NCBI GenBank assembly: GCA_001897355.1
Contig: MKST01000011.1
Span: forward strand, 539,045 to 591,505
Direction: 5' to 3'
From: Solirubrobacterales bacterium 67-14
GTDB lineage: Bacteria; Actinomycetota; Thermoleophilia; Solirubrobacterales; 70-9
Length of the DNA: 52,461 nucleotides
Below, one piece after another: positions 35,558 to 44,314 of the stretch. The notes under the pieces are model-generated. The model had not been told where the DNA came from. It saw only the letters and a list, made by a program, of their open reading frames with translations, and searched no databases. Made by a program: the position numbers and the translations under genes. The first letter of the stretch is position 1; every line of letters starts with the position of its first letter.

Positions 35558-36643
35558 TTATTTCTTCCCGAACTCGTTAACTACTTCGGCGGCCAAGATC
35601 TCCTTGACTTGCTCGTAGTCGTCGGCCCAGCCGAGGGCCCACATCAGCTTGACCATGGCCAGCTCGGGGATCACCGGCAGCAGCACCGCCCCGGTTTCTT
35701 CCAGCAGCAGCTTCGACTCGTAGGAGTTCTGGACTCCGACCGGCTGCGCGTTCATGGTCAGGGCGAGCACGATCCCCTGTCCGGCGCAGCGATCGGCGAA
35801 CCGCGGCACCGAGGAGCGTTCCGGCTCGAACGGCCCGGTCAGGGCCGGGTAGAGGGTCATCACCGCGCCCCGGAAGCCACCCCGGACCAGCATCTCGAAG
35901 ATTGCGTCGAGGTTGATGCCGGGGTGCAGGTCGATCCGCAACACGCGGTCGTCGGCGGCGATCCGAAACGGCGCCCGGTCGGGCCCGTCGGGGGCTTCGG
36001 CCCCCGGTTCGGCCCGGCGGGTCTTCAGGGTCCATTCGAAGCTCCCCCAGCTGACCTCGGCCACATGTACCCGGCCGGCCGAGATGAAGGCTGGCCCGGA
36101 GCCTCGCGCCTTGCGGACCGAGACGCCGTCGTGGATCCGGCTCTTGGCATCGGGCCGGCCGGCAAAGGAGAGGTAGACCCCCGGAGTGAGGTGCTGCAGG
36201 GCGATCAGCGCGTCGGCGATGTTGGTGTCGGCGTCGGTTTCCGGCTCATTCGGCGGCCGGTTCGAACCGGTCAGCACGACCGGCACCTCGATTCCGGCCA
36301 GCATGAAGGAGAGCGCCGCCGCGGTGAAGGACATCGTGTCGGTGCCGTGCAGGACGAGGATGCCGTCGAGCGGTTCGGCCTCGAGCAGCTCCTCGATCTC
36401 CCGGCCGATCGCGACCCAGTGCTCCGGGGTCATGTTCTCGGAGAGCATGTTGAGCGGCTGGCGGAGGACGGTCGAGATCCCGCCCTGTTGGAGCACGCCG
36501 GTGACATGCGGTCCGGCGAAGACGTCCAGCTGCTCGTCGGTTTCGCTCAGCTTGACCAGCCTTTCCTCCCCGGAGAGCGGTTCGGAACGTGAACCGACCG
36601 TGCCCCCGGTCACCAGGACCCCGATTCTGTGTCGGCCCTCCAC
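35558..36643 (-). CDS. Asparaginase / GatD-like amidohydrolase
   Basis: A 361-residue enzyme of the bacterial asparaginase fold. The first catalytic Thr is in VLVTGGTVGS (residues 11-18) and the second Thr-Asp pair in LVLHGTDTMSFTAAAL (T101, D102). LTGSNRPPNEPETDADTN is the next conserved block. Length and HGTDTM favour the type I asparaginase/GatD branch, but there is no gatE or archaeal tRNA amidotransferase context, so it probably hydrolyses asparagine. GTG 36643 has TACGCT six bases upstream; a TTG 45 bases earlier is less likely. Together with amtB-glnK this makes a small nitrogen cluster. Confidence 0.88.
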   Translation of the reverse strand: MEGRHRIGVLVTGGTVGSRSEPLSGEERLVKLSETDEQLDVFAGPHVTGVLQQGGISTVLRQPLNMLSENMTPEHWVAIGREIEELLEAEPLDGILVLHGTDTMSFTAAALSFMLAGIEVPVVLTGSNRPPNEPETDADTNIADALIALQHLTPGVYLSFAGRPDAKSRIHDGVSVRKARGSGPAFISAGRVHVAEVSWGSFEWTLKTRRAEPGAEAPDGPDRAPFRIAADDRVLRIDLHPGINLDAIFEMLVRGGFRGAVMTLYPALTGPFEPERSSVPRFADRCAGQGIVLALTMNAQPVGVQNSYESKLLLEETGAVLLPVIPELAMVKLMWALGWADDYEQVKEILAAEVVNEFGKK

Positions 36644-36649
36644 GGGGCC

Positions 36650-36655
36650 AGCGTA
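36650..36655 (-). promoter_or_regulatory. Predicted -10 element of the asparaginase gene (leaderless)
   Basis: TACGCT on the minus strand, six bases, GTG 36643. Confidence 0.5.
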
Positions 36656-36709
36656 TCTGGCCGGAACCCGGCCTTTGGCAGTAGTCAAGAAGCTCCCGGC
36701 AACGGAATA

Positions 36710-36738
36710 GGGCGGCGGGGCACGAGGCCCCGCCGCCC
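36710..36738 (-). terminator. Strong hairpin after glnK
   Basis: GGGCGGCGGGG and CCCCGCCGCCC form a perfect 11-bp stem with a 7-nt loop, 19 bases past the glnK stop. It ends the amtB-glnK transcript and insulates the asparaginase promoter. Only TATTCC follows, so the U-tract is short. Confidence 0.75.
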
Positions 36739-36757
36739 GATCCGTGTCAGCCCATCG

Positions 36758-37114
36758 CTAGTCGTCCAGATGGAGCTGGGTTACTTCGTCCCCTCGCTCG
36801 CCGGTCCTTATCCTGATCGACTCCTCGACCGGAATCACGAAGATCTTGCCGTCTCCGATCTCTCCGGACCGAGCGTGACGCAGGATCGTTTCGACGACGA
36901 GGTCTTTTTCGGAATCGGCCACGACGATCTCGATCTTGAGCTTCGGTCGGACGTTGACCGTGACCGTCGATCCCCGGTAGGTCTCGACGATCCCCTTCTG
37001 CCGCCCGGAGCCTTTGGCTTCCAGGATCGACATCGAAGGGATCCCCTTCTCGAGGAGGTCCGTCCGGATCGGCTCGAACGCCTCGTGGCGAATGAATGCT
37101 TCGATTTTCTTCAT
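36758..37114 (-). CDS. glnK: PII-family nitrogen regulator lacking Tyr51
   Basis: PII proteins are trimers that bind ATP, ADP and 2-oxoglutarate and block AmtB. The 118-residue protein starts MKKIEAFIRHEAFEPIR and has GRQKGIVETYRGSTVTVN at the base of the T-loop, then PKLKIEIVVAD and the B-loop GEIGDGKIFVIPVEE. The alignment with GlnB/GlnK is gap-free, but position 51, the tyrosine that is uridylylated or adenylylated in other bacteria, is Val, and position 50 is Thr. Covalent control at Tyr51 is therefore impossible. Ser49 is kept. AGGAG lies before the ATG, 18 bases after amtB. Confidence 0.95.
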   Translation of the reverse strand: MKKIEAFIRHEAFEPIRTDLLEKGIPSMSILEAKGSGRQKGIVETYRGSTVTVNVRPKLKIEIVVADSEKDLVVETILRHARSGEIGDGKIFVIPVEESIRIRTGERGDEVTQLHLDD

Positions 37115-37132
37115 CTGAGCATCTCCTCTTTT

Positions 37133-38611
37133 CTAGGCCTGGCTGGGACTGTCGGCTGCCGAGGCGACCGGCGTGCCGGCCATCGACGGCGTGTACTCGC
37201 CAACCGGCAGCTCAGGCTGCGGGATGAACGCCTCCGGGTATCCGTACATGCCGTGGGTCGCGATGTCGAGCCCGGCGTCTTCTTCGGTTTCCGAGACCCT
37301 CATGCCCATGGTGGCCTTGATGATCGAGAACACGGCGATCGAGACCACGAACACGAAGGTGAATGTGGCGACCACCGCAAGTGCCTGTACCCCGAACTGA
37401 CCGAGGGTCGAGCTGAATGTCTGGTCGCCGAAGATGCCGTACCAGAGGCCGGCTCCGGCACCGTCGGCAATCAGCCTGGGCGAGGCGAACAGCCCGACCG
37501 CGAGGGTGCCCCAGATCCCGGCCAGACCGTGCGCCGAGAGGGCGCCGATCGGGTCGTCGAGGAACTTCTCGATGATCAGGACGCCGTAGACGACGATGAT
37601 GCCGGCGACGAAGCCGATGATCGGCGCGGCCCAGGTTTCAACGAAACCGCAGCCGGCGGTGATGCCGACCAGGCCGGCGATCGCGCCGTTCCCCGCCATG
37701 CCTACGTCCAGCGACTTTGTCTTGAGATAGGTGACGATGGTCGCACCGAGGACACCTGCCGCGGCCGCGATCTGGGTGTTCAGCATCACTTCCCCGAAGA
37801 AGCTGTCGGCCGTACCGAAGGTCGAACCCCCGTTGAAGCCGAACCAGCCGATCCAGAGGATGGTCACGCCGAGGCCGACCAGCGGCATCGAGTGCCCGGG
37901 GATCGCCCGGGGGCTGCCGTCTGCCCCGTACTTGCCTTTGCGAGCGCCGAGCAAGAGCAGAGCGGCCAGGCCACCGACCGCACCGGTCAGGTGGACGACC
38001 GAGGAACCGGCGAAGTCCATCACCGGCTTGCCGCCGACATCCGAAAGAAGGCCACCGCCCCAAACGGAGTGGGCAACCACCGGATAGATCACGGCCCCGA
38101 AGACGATGGCGTAGACGATGTACACGCCGAACTTGATGCGCTCGAGCGTCGTGCCCCAGACAATGGCAAGAGAAACCGCACAGAACGCAAGTCCGTAGAG
38201 CATGAGCATCGCGTCTGACGAGCCGACCGCGACTTTGCCGCCGTCGCCGTCATTGACCATCTGTCCGAAGTGGTAGAAGAATCCGGTAGTTCCGAAGAAG
38301 TCGTTACCGAAACCGCCGATCGCCTGCCCCATCGCCCACCAGGCGATGGTCACCACAGCGAAGTTGATGAGGATCTTCATGACCCCGGAACCGGCGTTCT
38401 TCATGCGAGAGAAGCCGATCTCCAAGAACATGAAGCCCGCTTGCATGAACAGCACCAGCACACAGGCCAGGGCAATGAAGCTCATGTCGATTTCGACCGC
38501 CTTGGCATCGAACACTTCCTGCGTGATCGGGGCGGCCGAGGCCAGCCCGGGCACGAGCAAGGCGGCGAACATCGCCAAGAGCGACGCTATGCCGAGTTTT
38601 TTGACACTCAT
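37133..38611 (-). CDS. amtB: Ammonium transporter
   Basis: AmtB conducts ammonium or ammonia through a trimeric channel. The 492-residue protein has a signal-like N-terminus (IASLLAMFAALLVPGLASA) and eleven membrane segments. The twin-His pore is in DFAGSSVVHLTGAVGG and ALSAHGLAGIWGTLAVG, and the Phe gate region is near FMQAGFMFLEIGFSR. The cytoplasmic tail of about 55 residues is acidic. GGAGG precedes the ATG. TTGACC at about 38683 may be part of the promoter. It is co-transcribed with glnK, the normal pairing for AmtB regulation. Confidence 0.97.
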   Translation of the reverse strand: MSVKKLGIASLLAMFAALLVPGLASAAPITQEVFDAKAVEIDMSFIALACVLVLFMQAGFMFLEIGFSRMKNAGSGVMKILINFAVVTIAWWAMGQAIGGFGNDFFGTTGFFYHFGQMVNDGDGGKVAVGSSDAMLMLYGLAFCAVSLAIVWGTTLERIKFGVYIVYAIVFGAVIYPVVAHSVWGGGLLSDVGGKPVMDFAGSSVVHLTGAVGGLAALLLLGARKGKYGADGSPRAIPGHSMPLVGLGVTILWIGWFGFNGGSTFGTADSFFGEVMLNTQIAAAAGVLGATIVTYLKTKSLDVGMAGNGAIAGLVGITAGCGFVETWAAPIIGFVAGIIVVYGVLIIEKFLDDPIGALSAHGLAGIWGTLAVGLFASPRLIADGAGAGLWYGIFGDQTFSSTLGQFGVQALAVVATFTFVFVVSIAVFSIIKATMGMRVSETEEDAGLDIATHGMYGYPEAFIPQPELPVGEYTPSMAGTPVASAADSPSQA

Positions 38612-38765
38612 ACGAGTATTTCCTCCTGTAATCCCGCTGGGCCCAGACCCACCGGTCGCGAATAGCGTTTAGCTGACCGGGTCAATCTAAGAACCAGGGG
38701 AAGGGCGGATTTTGGCCCCTCGGAGGAAATGACCCCCGGCCCCTTGTTCGATTGTCAAAGGTGCC

Positions 38766-41204
38766 CTAGACGGGCTCTGCGGCGGGGTTTTCGGCTTCGT
38801 AGCGCTCTCGCTGGATGCGTAGCTTGCGCTTCGAGTACCAGCCGGCGGCCCAGTAGCTGCCGATCACGAAGACCACCGCCAGCACCTGGGCCAGCAGGGT
38901 TTCGACCGAGGGATGGATGCCGAGCCAGGTGCCCATCCAGAGGGGGATGTCCACGTCGATCGGGTGGATCGGGAACCAGCCCACCCCTTGCAGGGTGCGG
39001 ACCGTGTTGCCGACCATGGTGAAGAGGACCAGCGCGATCAGGACGCCGGTCACGATCAGCATCTTCTTGTAAGGGAGTTTGCGCTCCGCCTTGAAGGTGA
39101 GGAAGCCCACGACCGCCGTGCCGGCCAGCCCCAGGGCGACCCCGGCCGCGACGACCCCGACCCCGGAGGAGAGCTGCAGCGCCTGGAGGAAGAGCACCGT
39201 CTCCATCCCTTCACGGAAGACCGAGGTGAAGCCGAGCACGTAGAGGCCGGCGATGGTCGCCGAGCCGGCCGCTGCCCCGAGGGCGACGTCGCCGGTCAGC
39301 GCCTTGCCTCGCTTGCGGTGGGTGGCGATCCACTCGGTCCAGTAGACCCGGTGGAAGAACCAGTTGAGCACTATTACAAGGACCCCGATCGCCACCACCC
39401 CCACGACCGCCTCGACCTTCTCTCCGTAGGCGGCCAGCGAACCGAGCAGGGCGACGGCCAGGACGAAGCCGAGCAGCGAGGCCGGCAGGGCCAGCAGTGC
39501 ACCGCGGTAGATCGGCTTGCGCAAGGCCGCCCGGGCGCCGATCATCGAGGCGGTGATCGCGGCGATGATCAGGATCGCCTCGAGGCCTTCGCGGAAGACG
39601 ATCAGAGCGGCATTGGTGATCGCGGTGCCGTCCGAGACCCCCTCCCCGGTCTTCTCGCGAGCCTCCTTCAGCGCCTCGTCGAGGACCAGCATGGTCTCGC
39701 GGACCTCGGAGGTCGGGGCGCCGTCGGAGACCAGGGTGGCCAGCCCCGGCACCCCGCGGGCGCCGTACCAGACCAGGCCTTCGATCTCGGCCACCAGCTG
39801 CGGGTCGAAGGCGTTCAGTTTGAGCTCCGGCCCGAACTCGAAGAAGGCGTAGGCGGTGAGGCGGGCCTGCTCGGCCAGGCCTTTCTGGCCGGCGCTGATC
39901 GCCGCCATCATCTGGTCGAGGCTGATGTCCACCAGGTCGTAGTCGGCCTCGTCGCTGGACTCCTTCCACTGCTCGGGGAAGATCTCGTCGAAGCGGTCGG
40001 AGAGCCGGTCGTGGACCTCGTTCACCTCGTCGAGGCTGACCACGTTGACCTGTTCGTTGGCCTCGTTGACGTACTTCTTCAGCAGGGCCAGGTCCTGCTC
40101 GATCGCCTCGACCGCGGCCGGGTCCCGCTCGGTCAGGTCCGACTTCAGGTCGCTGAAGGCCTGCTCTACGCCGTCGTCGAAGGCGGTCGCTTCCTGCAGC
40201 TCGAAGGGGATGGTGATCCGGCCGTCGTCGGTGCCGTGGTCGTACTCCTTGGGGATCAGGTCGAGGAAGCGGGTCAGCTGGGCGGCGCGGCGGGCCTGTT
40301 CCTCGTCGGTGAACGGCGCGGCAGTGAAGCCGTCGAGGTCGTTCACCGTGGCCCGGTCGGCGGCCCGGAAGGCGTTTACGTCGGCGGCCGCTCCCGCCGC
40401 GGCGAGCTGGCGGAACTCGCGGCTCGTCTTCTTCGCCGCCGCGGCACCACGCTGATGGCGGTACTCCTCGGCGAGGATCTGCCAGTACCCGTCGACGATC
40501 GCGCTGGTCTCGGCCAGTCGCTCCGGGAAGCCGCGGTCGGCCGCCTTCTCGGCTTCTTCGCGGTTGGTGCCGAGCCGTGACTGGTAGGTGTCGAGCAGGT
40601 CCTTGCGGACCTGGATCACCGCTTCCGCCGGGGTGGCGTCACCTTGCGCGAGTTCGATCAGGGAGTCGGTCGCGACCGTGCCGACCCGGGTGAACCGGGT
40701 GCTCTGGCGGAAGTCGCGAATCTGCAGCCACTCACGGGCAGCCGCGGCCCGCCCGGCCGCGGTCAGCGCGATCGCCCGGTTGAAGGCTCCCCGGCGGAGC
40801 GCGGCGGTGATCGTGCCGCGGCTCGCCGCCAACCCGACCGAGTCTCCGGTCGCCACGGCTCGCCCCGCCCGGTCCAGCTGGCTCTCTATCTCCTTGAGTT
40901 CGGCGGGGGCGCTGGCGGCCAGGCCCGCCCGGAGTGGCCCGGCAAGTGCCTGCCTCGCCTGGCCCATCGATGGTCCGGAGGGGTCACGCAGGATCAGGTC
41001 GGTCTGGGCGTCGAAGAGGGCGGTCGTGATCTGGTCGGCCGCCCGCCAGGGTGGGTTCGGGCCACCGGCCGCCGACCCATCTGCCCCCTTGGCCGCTGGG
41101 ACCGGGGCCGTCGCAAAGAGAAACGCGGCCGCCGCGACGATCGTCGCGACGGCCGCAATGACGCGGCTTCTGGCAGAACCTGAATTGGTTGAAGCCGCAG
41201 TCAA
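38766..41204 (-). CDS. efeU: FTR1-family high-affinity iron permease with long exported N-terminal domain
   Basis: An 812-residue protein. A signal or anchor segment (VIAAVATIVAAAAFLFATAP) leads into about 480 exported helical residues without a domain I recognise. An FTR1 permease follows, with seven membrane segments and both iron motifs, REGLE (near 538, IVFREGLEAILII) and REGME (near 663, VFREGMETVLFLQ). The second motif is RExxE with Met, which is allowed. Classical EfeU has only the permease, so the extension is notable. TTG start nine bases after efeO; GGAGGG is 13 bases before it. No efeB peroxidase gene is adjacent. Confidence 0.9.
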   Translation of the reverse strand: MTAASTNSGSARSRVIAAVATIVAAAAFLFATAPVPAAKGADGSAAGGPNPPWRAADQITTALFDAQTDLILRDPSGPSMGQARQALAGPLRAGLAASAPAELKEIESQLDRAGRAVATGDSVGLAASRGTITAALRRGAFNRAIALTAAGRAAAAREWLQIRDFRQSTRFTRVGTVATDSLIELAQGDATPAEAVIQVRKDLLDTYQSRLGTNREEAEKAADRGFPERLAETSAIVDGYWQILAEEYRHQRGAAAAKKTSREFRQLAAAGAAADVNAFRAADRATVNDLDGFTAAPFTDEEQARRAAQLTRFLDLIPKEYDHGTDDGRITIPFELQEATAFDDGVEQAFSDLKSDLTERDPAAVEAIEQDLALLKKYVNEANEQVNVVSLDEVNEVHDRLSDRFDEIFPEQWKESSDEADYDLVDISLDQMMAAISAGQKGLAEQARLTAYAFFEFGPELKLNAFDPQLVAEIEGLVWYGARGVPGLATLVSDGAPTSEVRETMLVLDEALKEAREKTGEGVSDGTAITNAALIVFREGLEAILIIAAITASMIGARAALRKPIYRGALLALPASLLGFVLAVALLGSLAAYGEKVEAVVGVVAIGVLVIVLNWFFHRVYWTEWIATHRKRGKALTGDVALGAAAGSATIAGLYVLGFTSVFREGMETVLFLQALQLSSGVGVVAAGVALGLAGTAVVGFLTFKAERKLPYKKMLIVTGVLIALVLFTMVGNTVRTLQGVGWFPIHPIDVDIPLWMGTWLGIHPSVETLLAQVLAVVFVIGSYWAAGWYSKRKLRIQRERYEAENPAAEPV

Positions 41205-41213
41205 CTTGTGCGT

Positions 41214-42311
41214 CTAGCCCTCCTGGATCTCGATGTCGAGATCCTTGGCGGCCTGGGTCACCTGGCCGGCGATCCGCTCCGCCCGGGCCTGCATCTCGGC
41301 TCCGAGCTGGTCGGCCTGGCGCGGCGTGAACTTCTCGCCGGCGGCCTCGCGGTCGCGAAGGTCCTCGGCGCTGGAGAGCAGCTTCGAGAGTTCGGCCGCC
41401 GTCTGCTCGGCCTGGTCGGGGTTTTCCTCGGCGATCTGCGGCTCGATCTCCTCGTAGGTGAAATCGATGCCGGTCAGGATGTCCGCGATGTCGGAGAGCC
41501 GGGAGGTGGCGACGAAGCCCTCCTCGTCCTGCTTGCCTTCTCCGGCCACGAACGAGGAGAGCTTCCACTGCTCGAAGTACTCGCTCATGGTCGGGGTCAT
41601 CACGGTGATCGCCGTGAAGGCGTCGGAGGGCGTGATCACGATCTCTTGTGCGTCCTTGTCGAGGTCGCTGGCCTGTTTGTTGATCTCGTCGACCGAGGCC
41701 TTGAAGGCGTTGGCCTCCGGCAGGCCCTCGCCGAAGGCGACCTTGCCGTCGCAGTCCACGTCGGGCTTGACGCCCTTGACGGTCAGGTCGTCATTGGTGC
41801 CGTAGAGCGAGGTCTCGATCAGGAAGAAGAGGTTGCCGGGCTGCTTCATGACCTTCCCGTTGGGCAGGGTGAGGTTGAAGGAGACGGCGCTTTCCGGGTC
41901 GGAAGCGTCAGAGCCGGCGTCGATGTCGGTGTCGTACTGGGCCGTGCGCGGGATGCCGGCGACGATGCCTTCCATCTCCTCGTAGGCCGGGTTCGCCTTG
42001 ACGAAGGCGTCCTTGGCGTCGGTGAGGGCCGCGTCGACCGCCTTGCAGTCGTTCTTCAACAGCTTCTCGTAGTTGAAGCCGTTGGCCTTGGCCAGGTCGT
42101 AGTAGGCGTTGCCGGCCGTCTTCAGCGCCGCGGTCTGGGTGACCAGGTCGGCGGTGTGCTCGGTCAGGTACGACTTGACGGCGGTCAGGCCGGCGTCGGG
42201 CTGGTCGGAGTCGGAGCTCGAGTCGTCACTGCCGCAACCGGCGACGAGTACCGCGGCAAGGGCCGGGATTGCAAGCAGCGCGAGGATCGGCCTCGGAAAC
42301 TTCGAAGTCAA
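41214..42311 (-). CDS. efeO: EfeO-like imelysin-family iron-binding lipoprotein
   Basis: A 365-residue lipoprotein with lipobox LVAGCGS after a hydrophobic signal. The imelysin/M75 domain covers most of the protein: KSYLTEHTADLVTQTAALKT at the start, a central NLFFLIETSLYGTNDDLTVK, and late helices rich in Glu and Asp. It should hand iron to the FTR1 permease encoded next. TTG 42311 has AAGGGG seven bases upstream. About 60 bases above the start is a 19-bp site resembling IdeR/DtxR boxes. No cupredoxin-like domain is present, so it is the short form of EfeO. Confidence 0.85.
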   Translation of the reverse strand: MTSKFPRPILALLAIPALAAVLVAGCGSDDSSSDSDQPDAGLTAVKSYLTEHTADLVTQTAALKTAGNAYYDLAKANGFNYEKLLKNDCKAVDAALTDAKDAFVKANPAYEEMEGIVAGIPRTAQYDTDIDAGSDASDPESAVSFNLTLPNGKVMKQPGNLFFLIETSLYGTNDDLTVKGVKPDVDCDGKVAFGEGLPEANAFKASVDEINKQASDLDKDAQEIVITPSDAFTAITVMTPTMSEYFEQWKLSSFVAGEGKQDEEGFVATSRLSDIADILTGIDFTYEEIEPQIAEENPDQAEQTAAELSKLLSSAEDLRDREAAGEKFTPRQADQLGAEMQARAERIAGQVTQAAKDLDIEIQEG

Positions 42312-42370
42312 GGAAATACCCCTTCTATCTGGGCTGTCGCGACCCCGGAAGGGCCGCCTGGACGAAATAC

Positions 42371-42389
42371 TTTGGGTACCCTAACTTAA
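42371..42389. promoter_or_regulatory. IdeR/DtxR-like iron box upstream of efeO
   Basis: TTTGGGTACCCTAACTTAA matches the 19-bp consensus TWAGGTWAGSCTWACCTWA at 15 positions, with the right half at 9 of 10. It also contains the palindrome TTTGGGTACCCTAA. Iron-dependent repression of efeO-efeU is the natural reading; I have no regulator gene in the window. Confidence 0.5.
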
Positions 42390-42426
42390 TTCGCAGGGAT
42401 TTGATCGGAGATAGATCCGGCGGCGC

Positions 42427-43302
42427 TCAGAGGAAGGCCGGACCGCGCTCCACCAAGCCCCGGTAGAGCGCTTCCTGGATCTGTTCCCGAACCTGCTCGG
42501 TGAGGTCGAAGACCAGCGAGCGGTCCTCGCTGGATCCCGGCCCATAGCCGGAGAGGTCGATCGGCTCGAGGAACTCGATCCGCCAGCGCGAAGGCAGGGG
42601 CAGCAGGCCGAGCGGCCCCAGCCAGGGGAAGGTCGGGGTGATCGGCACGTAGGGCGAGCCGAGCGCTCGGGCCAGGGGCTTCGACTCCGCCAACTTGGGA
42701 TAGATCTCTTCCGCCCCGATCACCGCGATCGGGATGATCGGCGCGCCGGTCTCGAGCGCGACCTCGACGAACCCGCCTCGTCCGAATCGTTGCAGGTGGT
42801 ACCGCTCCGCGAACGGCTTGCCGAACCCCTTTTGCCCTTCGGGGAAGACCATCACCGGCTGCTCCTCTTCGAGCAGCCGCCCGAGGTTGGCCGGATTCGC
42901 GGCGACCCCGCCGAGCCGGCGCAGGATGTAGTTGACGAAGGGCAGGTCGAAGGCCCAGCTCAGAACCATCGCCCGGACCCATCGCGGCAGGGGGTGCTCC
43001 TTCTGGATCGCGGTGGCGATCATCGCGCCGTCGAAGGGAAATATCGCGCCCGAGTGGTTGGCGACCAGCAGCGCCCGGCCATGCCCCGGCACGTTCGCGG
43101 CCCCGGTCACCTGGACCCGCCACCAGGTCGAGTAGAGGAACTCGAACAGCGGGAAGACGGCCTCGGTGAACTCCTCGTCGAAGCCCCAAGCGTCCTCGTG
43201 GTACTCGCCGGCGAGGCGGCGGATGATCCGGTCCGAGGTCGACTGGACGGTCGACGCCCACTCGAGCACGGCCTCCGGCGTCGGCGTGGCCGGCCCGCTC
43301 AA
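42427..43302 (-). CDS. 1-acylglycerol-3-phosphate acyltransferase-like protein
   Basis: A 291-residue PlsC-family acyltransferase. The catalytic motif is in LLVANHSGAIFPFDG (NHxxxxxD variant), followed by PVMVFPEGQKGFGKPFAERY as motif III and PIIPIAVIGAEEIYP as motif IV. It probably acylates lysophosphatidic acid or a glycolipid at the inner membrane face. The TTG start overlaps the SDR gene stop (TTGA). The pair SDR/acyltransferase resembles galE2-Rv0502 of mycobacteria, which suggests a shared, still unclear, lipid role. Confidence 0.88.
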   Translation of the reverse strand: MSGPATPTPEAVLEWASTVQSTSDRIIRRLAGEYHEDAWGFDEEFTEAVFPLFEFLYSTWWRVQVTGAANVPGHGRALLVANHSGAIFPFDGAMIATAIQKEHPLPRWVRAMVLSWAFDLPFVNYILRRLGGVAANPANLGRLLEEEQPVMVFPEGQKGFGKPFAERYHLQRFGRGGFVEVALETGAPIIPIAVIGAEEIYPKLAESKPLARALGSPYVPITPTFPWLGPLGLLPLPSRWRIEFLEPIDLSGYGPGSSEDRSLVFDLTEQVREQIQEALYRGLVERGPAFL

Positions 43303-44312
43303 CGGGGCACGCTCCTCACCGGCGAGCCGGGGTGCGGCGAGGGGAAGAGCGCCTGGACCCCGCGGGAGGTGCGGGCGAAATCGCGGGCCGTCCCCTCGGA
43401 GTCGAAAGCCAACTCGTAGCCGACTTCCTCGCGCAGCCGGCGGTTGTCACAGCCCCGGCCGTAGCGCAGCAACAACTCGCCGTCGCGGTACAGGTCGGCA
43501 CTGCCGAGGTAGTTGCCGATCCGGCGGTTGATCACCCCGACCACGATCGGCGGCACCCCGACCGCGGTCTTCCCGCAGAGCCGCAGCAGGCGGCTGAGCG
43601 AGATCGCGCCGTCCGGGGCGACGTTGACCGCGCCACGCACCGGGTTCAGCGTGGCGGCGGCCAGGGCGCCCGTCGCGTCATCCACGTGAAGCAACTGCAG
43701 GCGCGGGTCGAAACCCATCCTGGTCGGGACCACCGGCAGGTTGAGATACCGGTTGAAGGGGGTGTCGAGGCCCGGGCCCACCTCGACCTGGAAGCGCAGC
43801 ATGCAGCAGGTGACCTCCGGTCGACGACGGGCAAAGTTGTCGAAATACCCCTCCAGCTCGCCGATGTCCCGCTGGAACCTGGTCACCAGCGGGAAGCGCC
43901 GCGCCATGTCCTCGGTGAAGAAGGACGGCGCGCCGGGCGCCGAACCGTAGATCGCGGCCGAACCCCGGACGATCAGCGCTTCGAGCCCCGGCGTCTTCTC
44001 GCAGGCGGCCAGCAACTGCAAGGTGCCGATCACGTTGATGTCATGGAGCGCCCGGGAAGGCCGGCCCTTCTCCGGGTACCAGACGATCCCACAATGGACC
44101 AGTACATCGGGCTCCAGCGAGGGCAGGATCTTCGAAATGGACGGATTGCGAATGTCGGCCTCGACGAACTCAGCCCGGCCGATGTCGATCCGCGGCGGTG
44201 CCGAGTCGATGCCGATGATCTCGCCGACCTCGGGCCGGCCCTCGAGGGTCCGGGCCAACTCCGACCCCCAGCGGGTCGAAACTCCGGCGATTACAATGCG
44301 CCTCTGGCCCAA
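43299..44312 (-). CDS. GalE2-like atypical SDR / NAD-dependent epimerase-family protein
   Basis: A 337-residue Rossmann protein. The nucleotide loop is IVIAGVSTRWGSELARTL, with wider glycine spacing than the classical GxxGxxG. Asp-type acceptor (IIGID), EADIRNPSI and VHCGIVWYP correspond to normal SDR strands. The YxxxK dyad is not present: the region aligned to it reads VTRFQRDIGELEGYF, with Phe in place of Tyr and no Lys. It may bind a cofactor without redox chemistry. TTG start with GAGGG six bases before it, two bases after the coiled-coil gene. Operon with the acyltransferase. Confidence 0.85.
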   Translation of the reverse strand: MGQRRIVIAGVSTRWGSELARTLEGRPEVGEIIGIDSAPPRIDIGRAEFVEADIRNPSISKILPSLEPDVLVHCGIVWYPEKGRPSRALHDINVIGTLQLLAACEKTPGLEALIVRGSAAIYGSAPGAPSFFTEDMARRFPLVTRFQRDIGELEGYFDNFARRRPEVTCCMLRFQVEVGPGLDTPFNRYLNLPVVPTRMGFDPRLQLLHVDDATGALAAATLNPVRGAVNVAPDGAISLSRLLRLCGKTAVGVPPIVVGVINRRIGNYLGSADLYRDGELLLRYGRGCDNRRLREEVGYELAFDSEGTARDFARTSRGVQALFPSPHPGSPVRSVPR

Positions 44313-44314
44313 TA

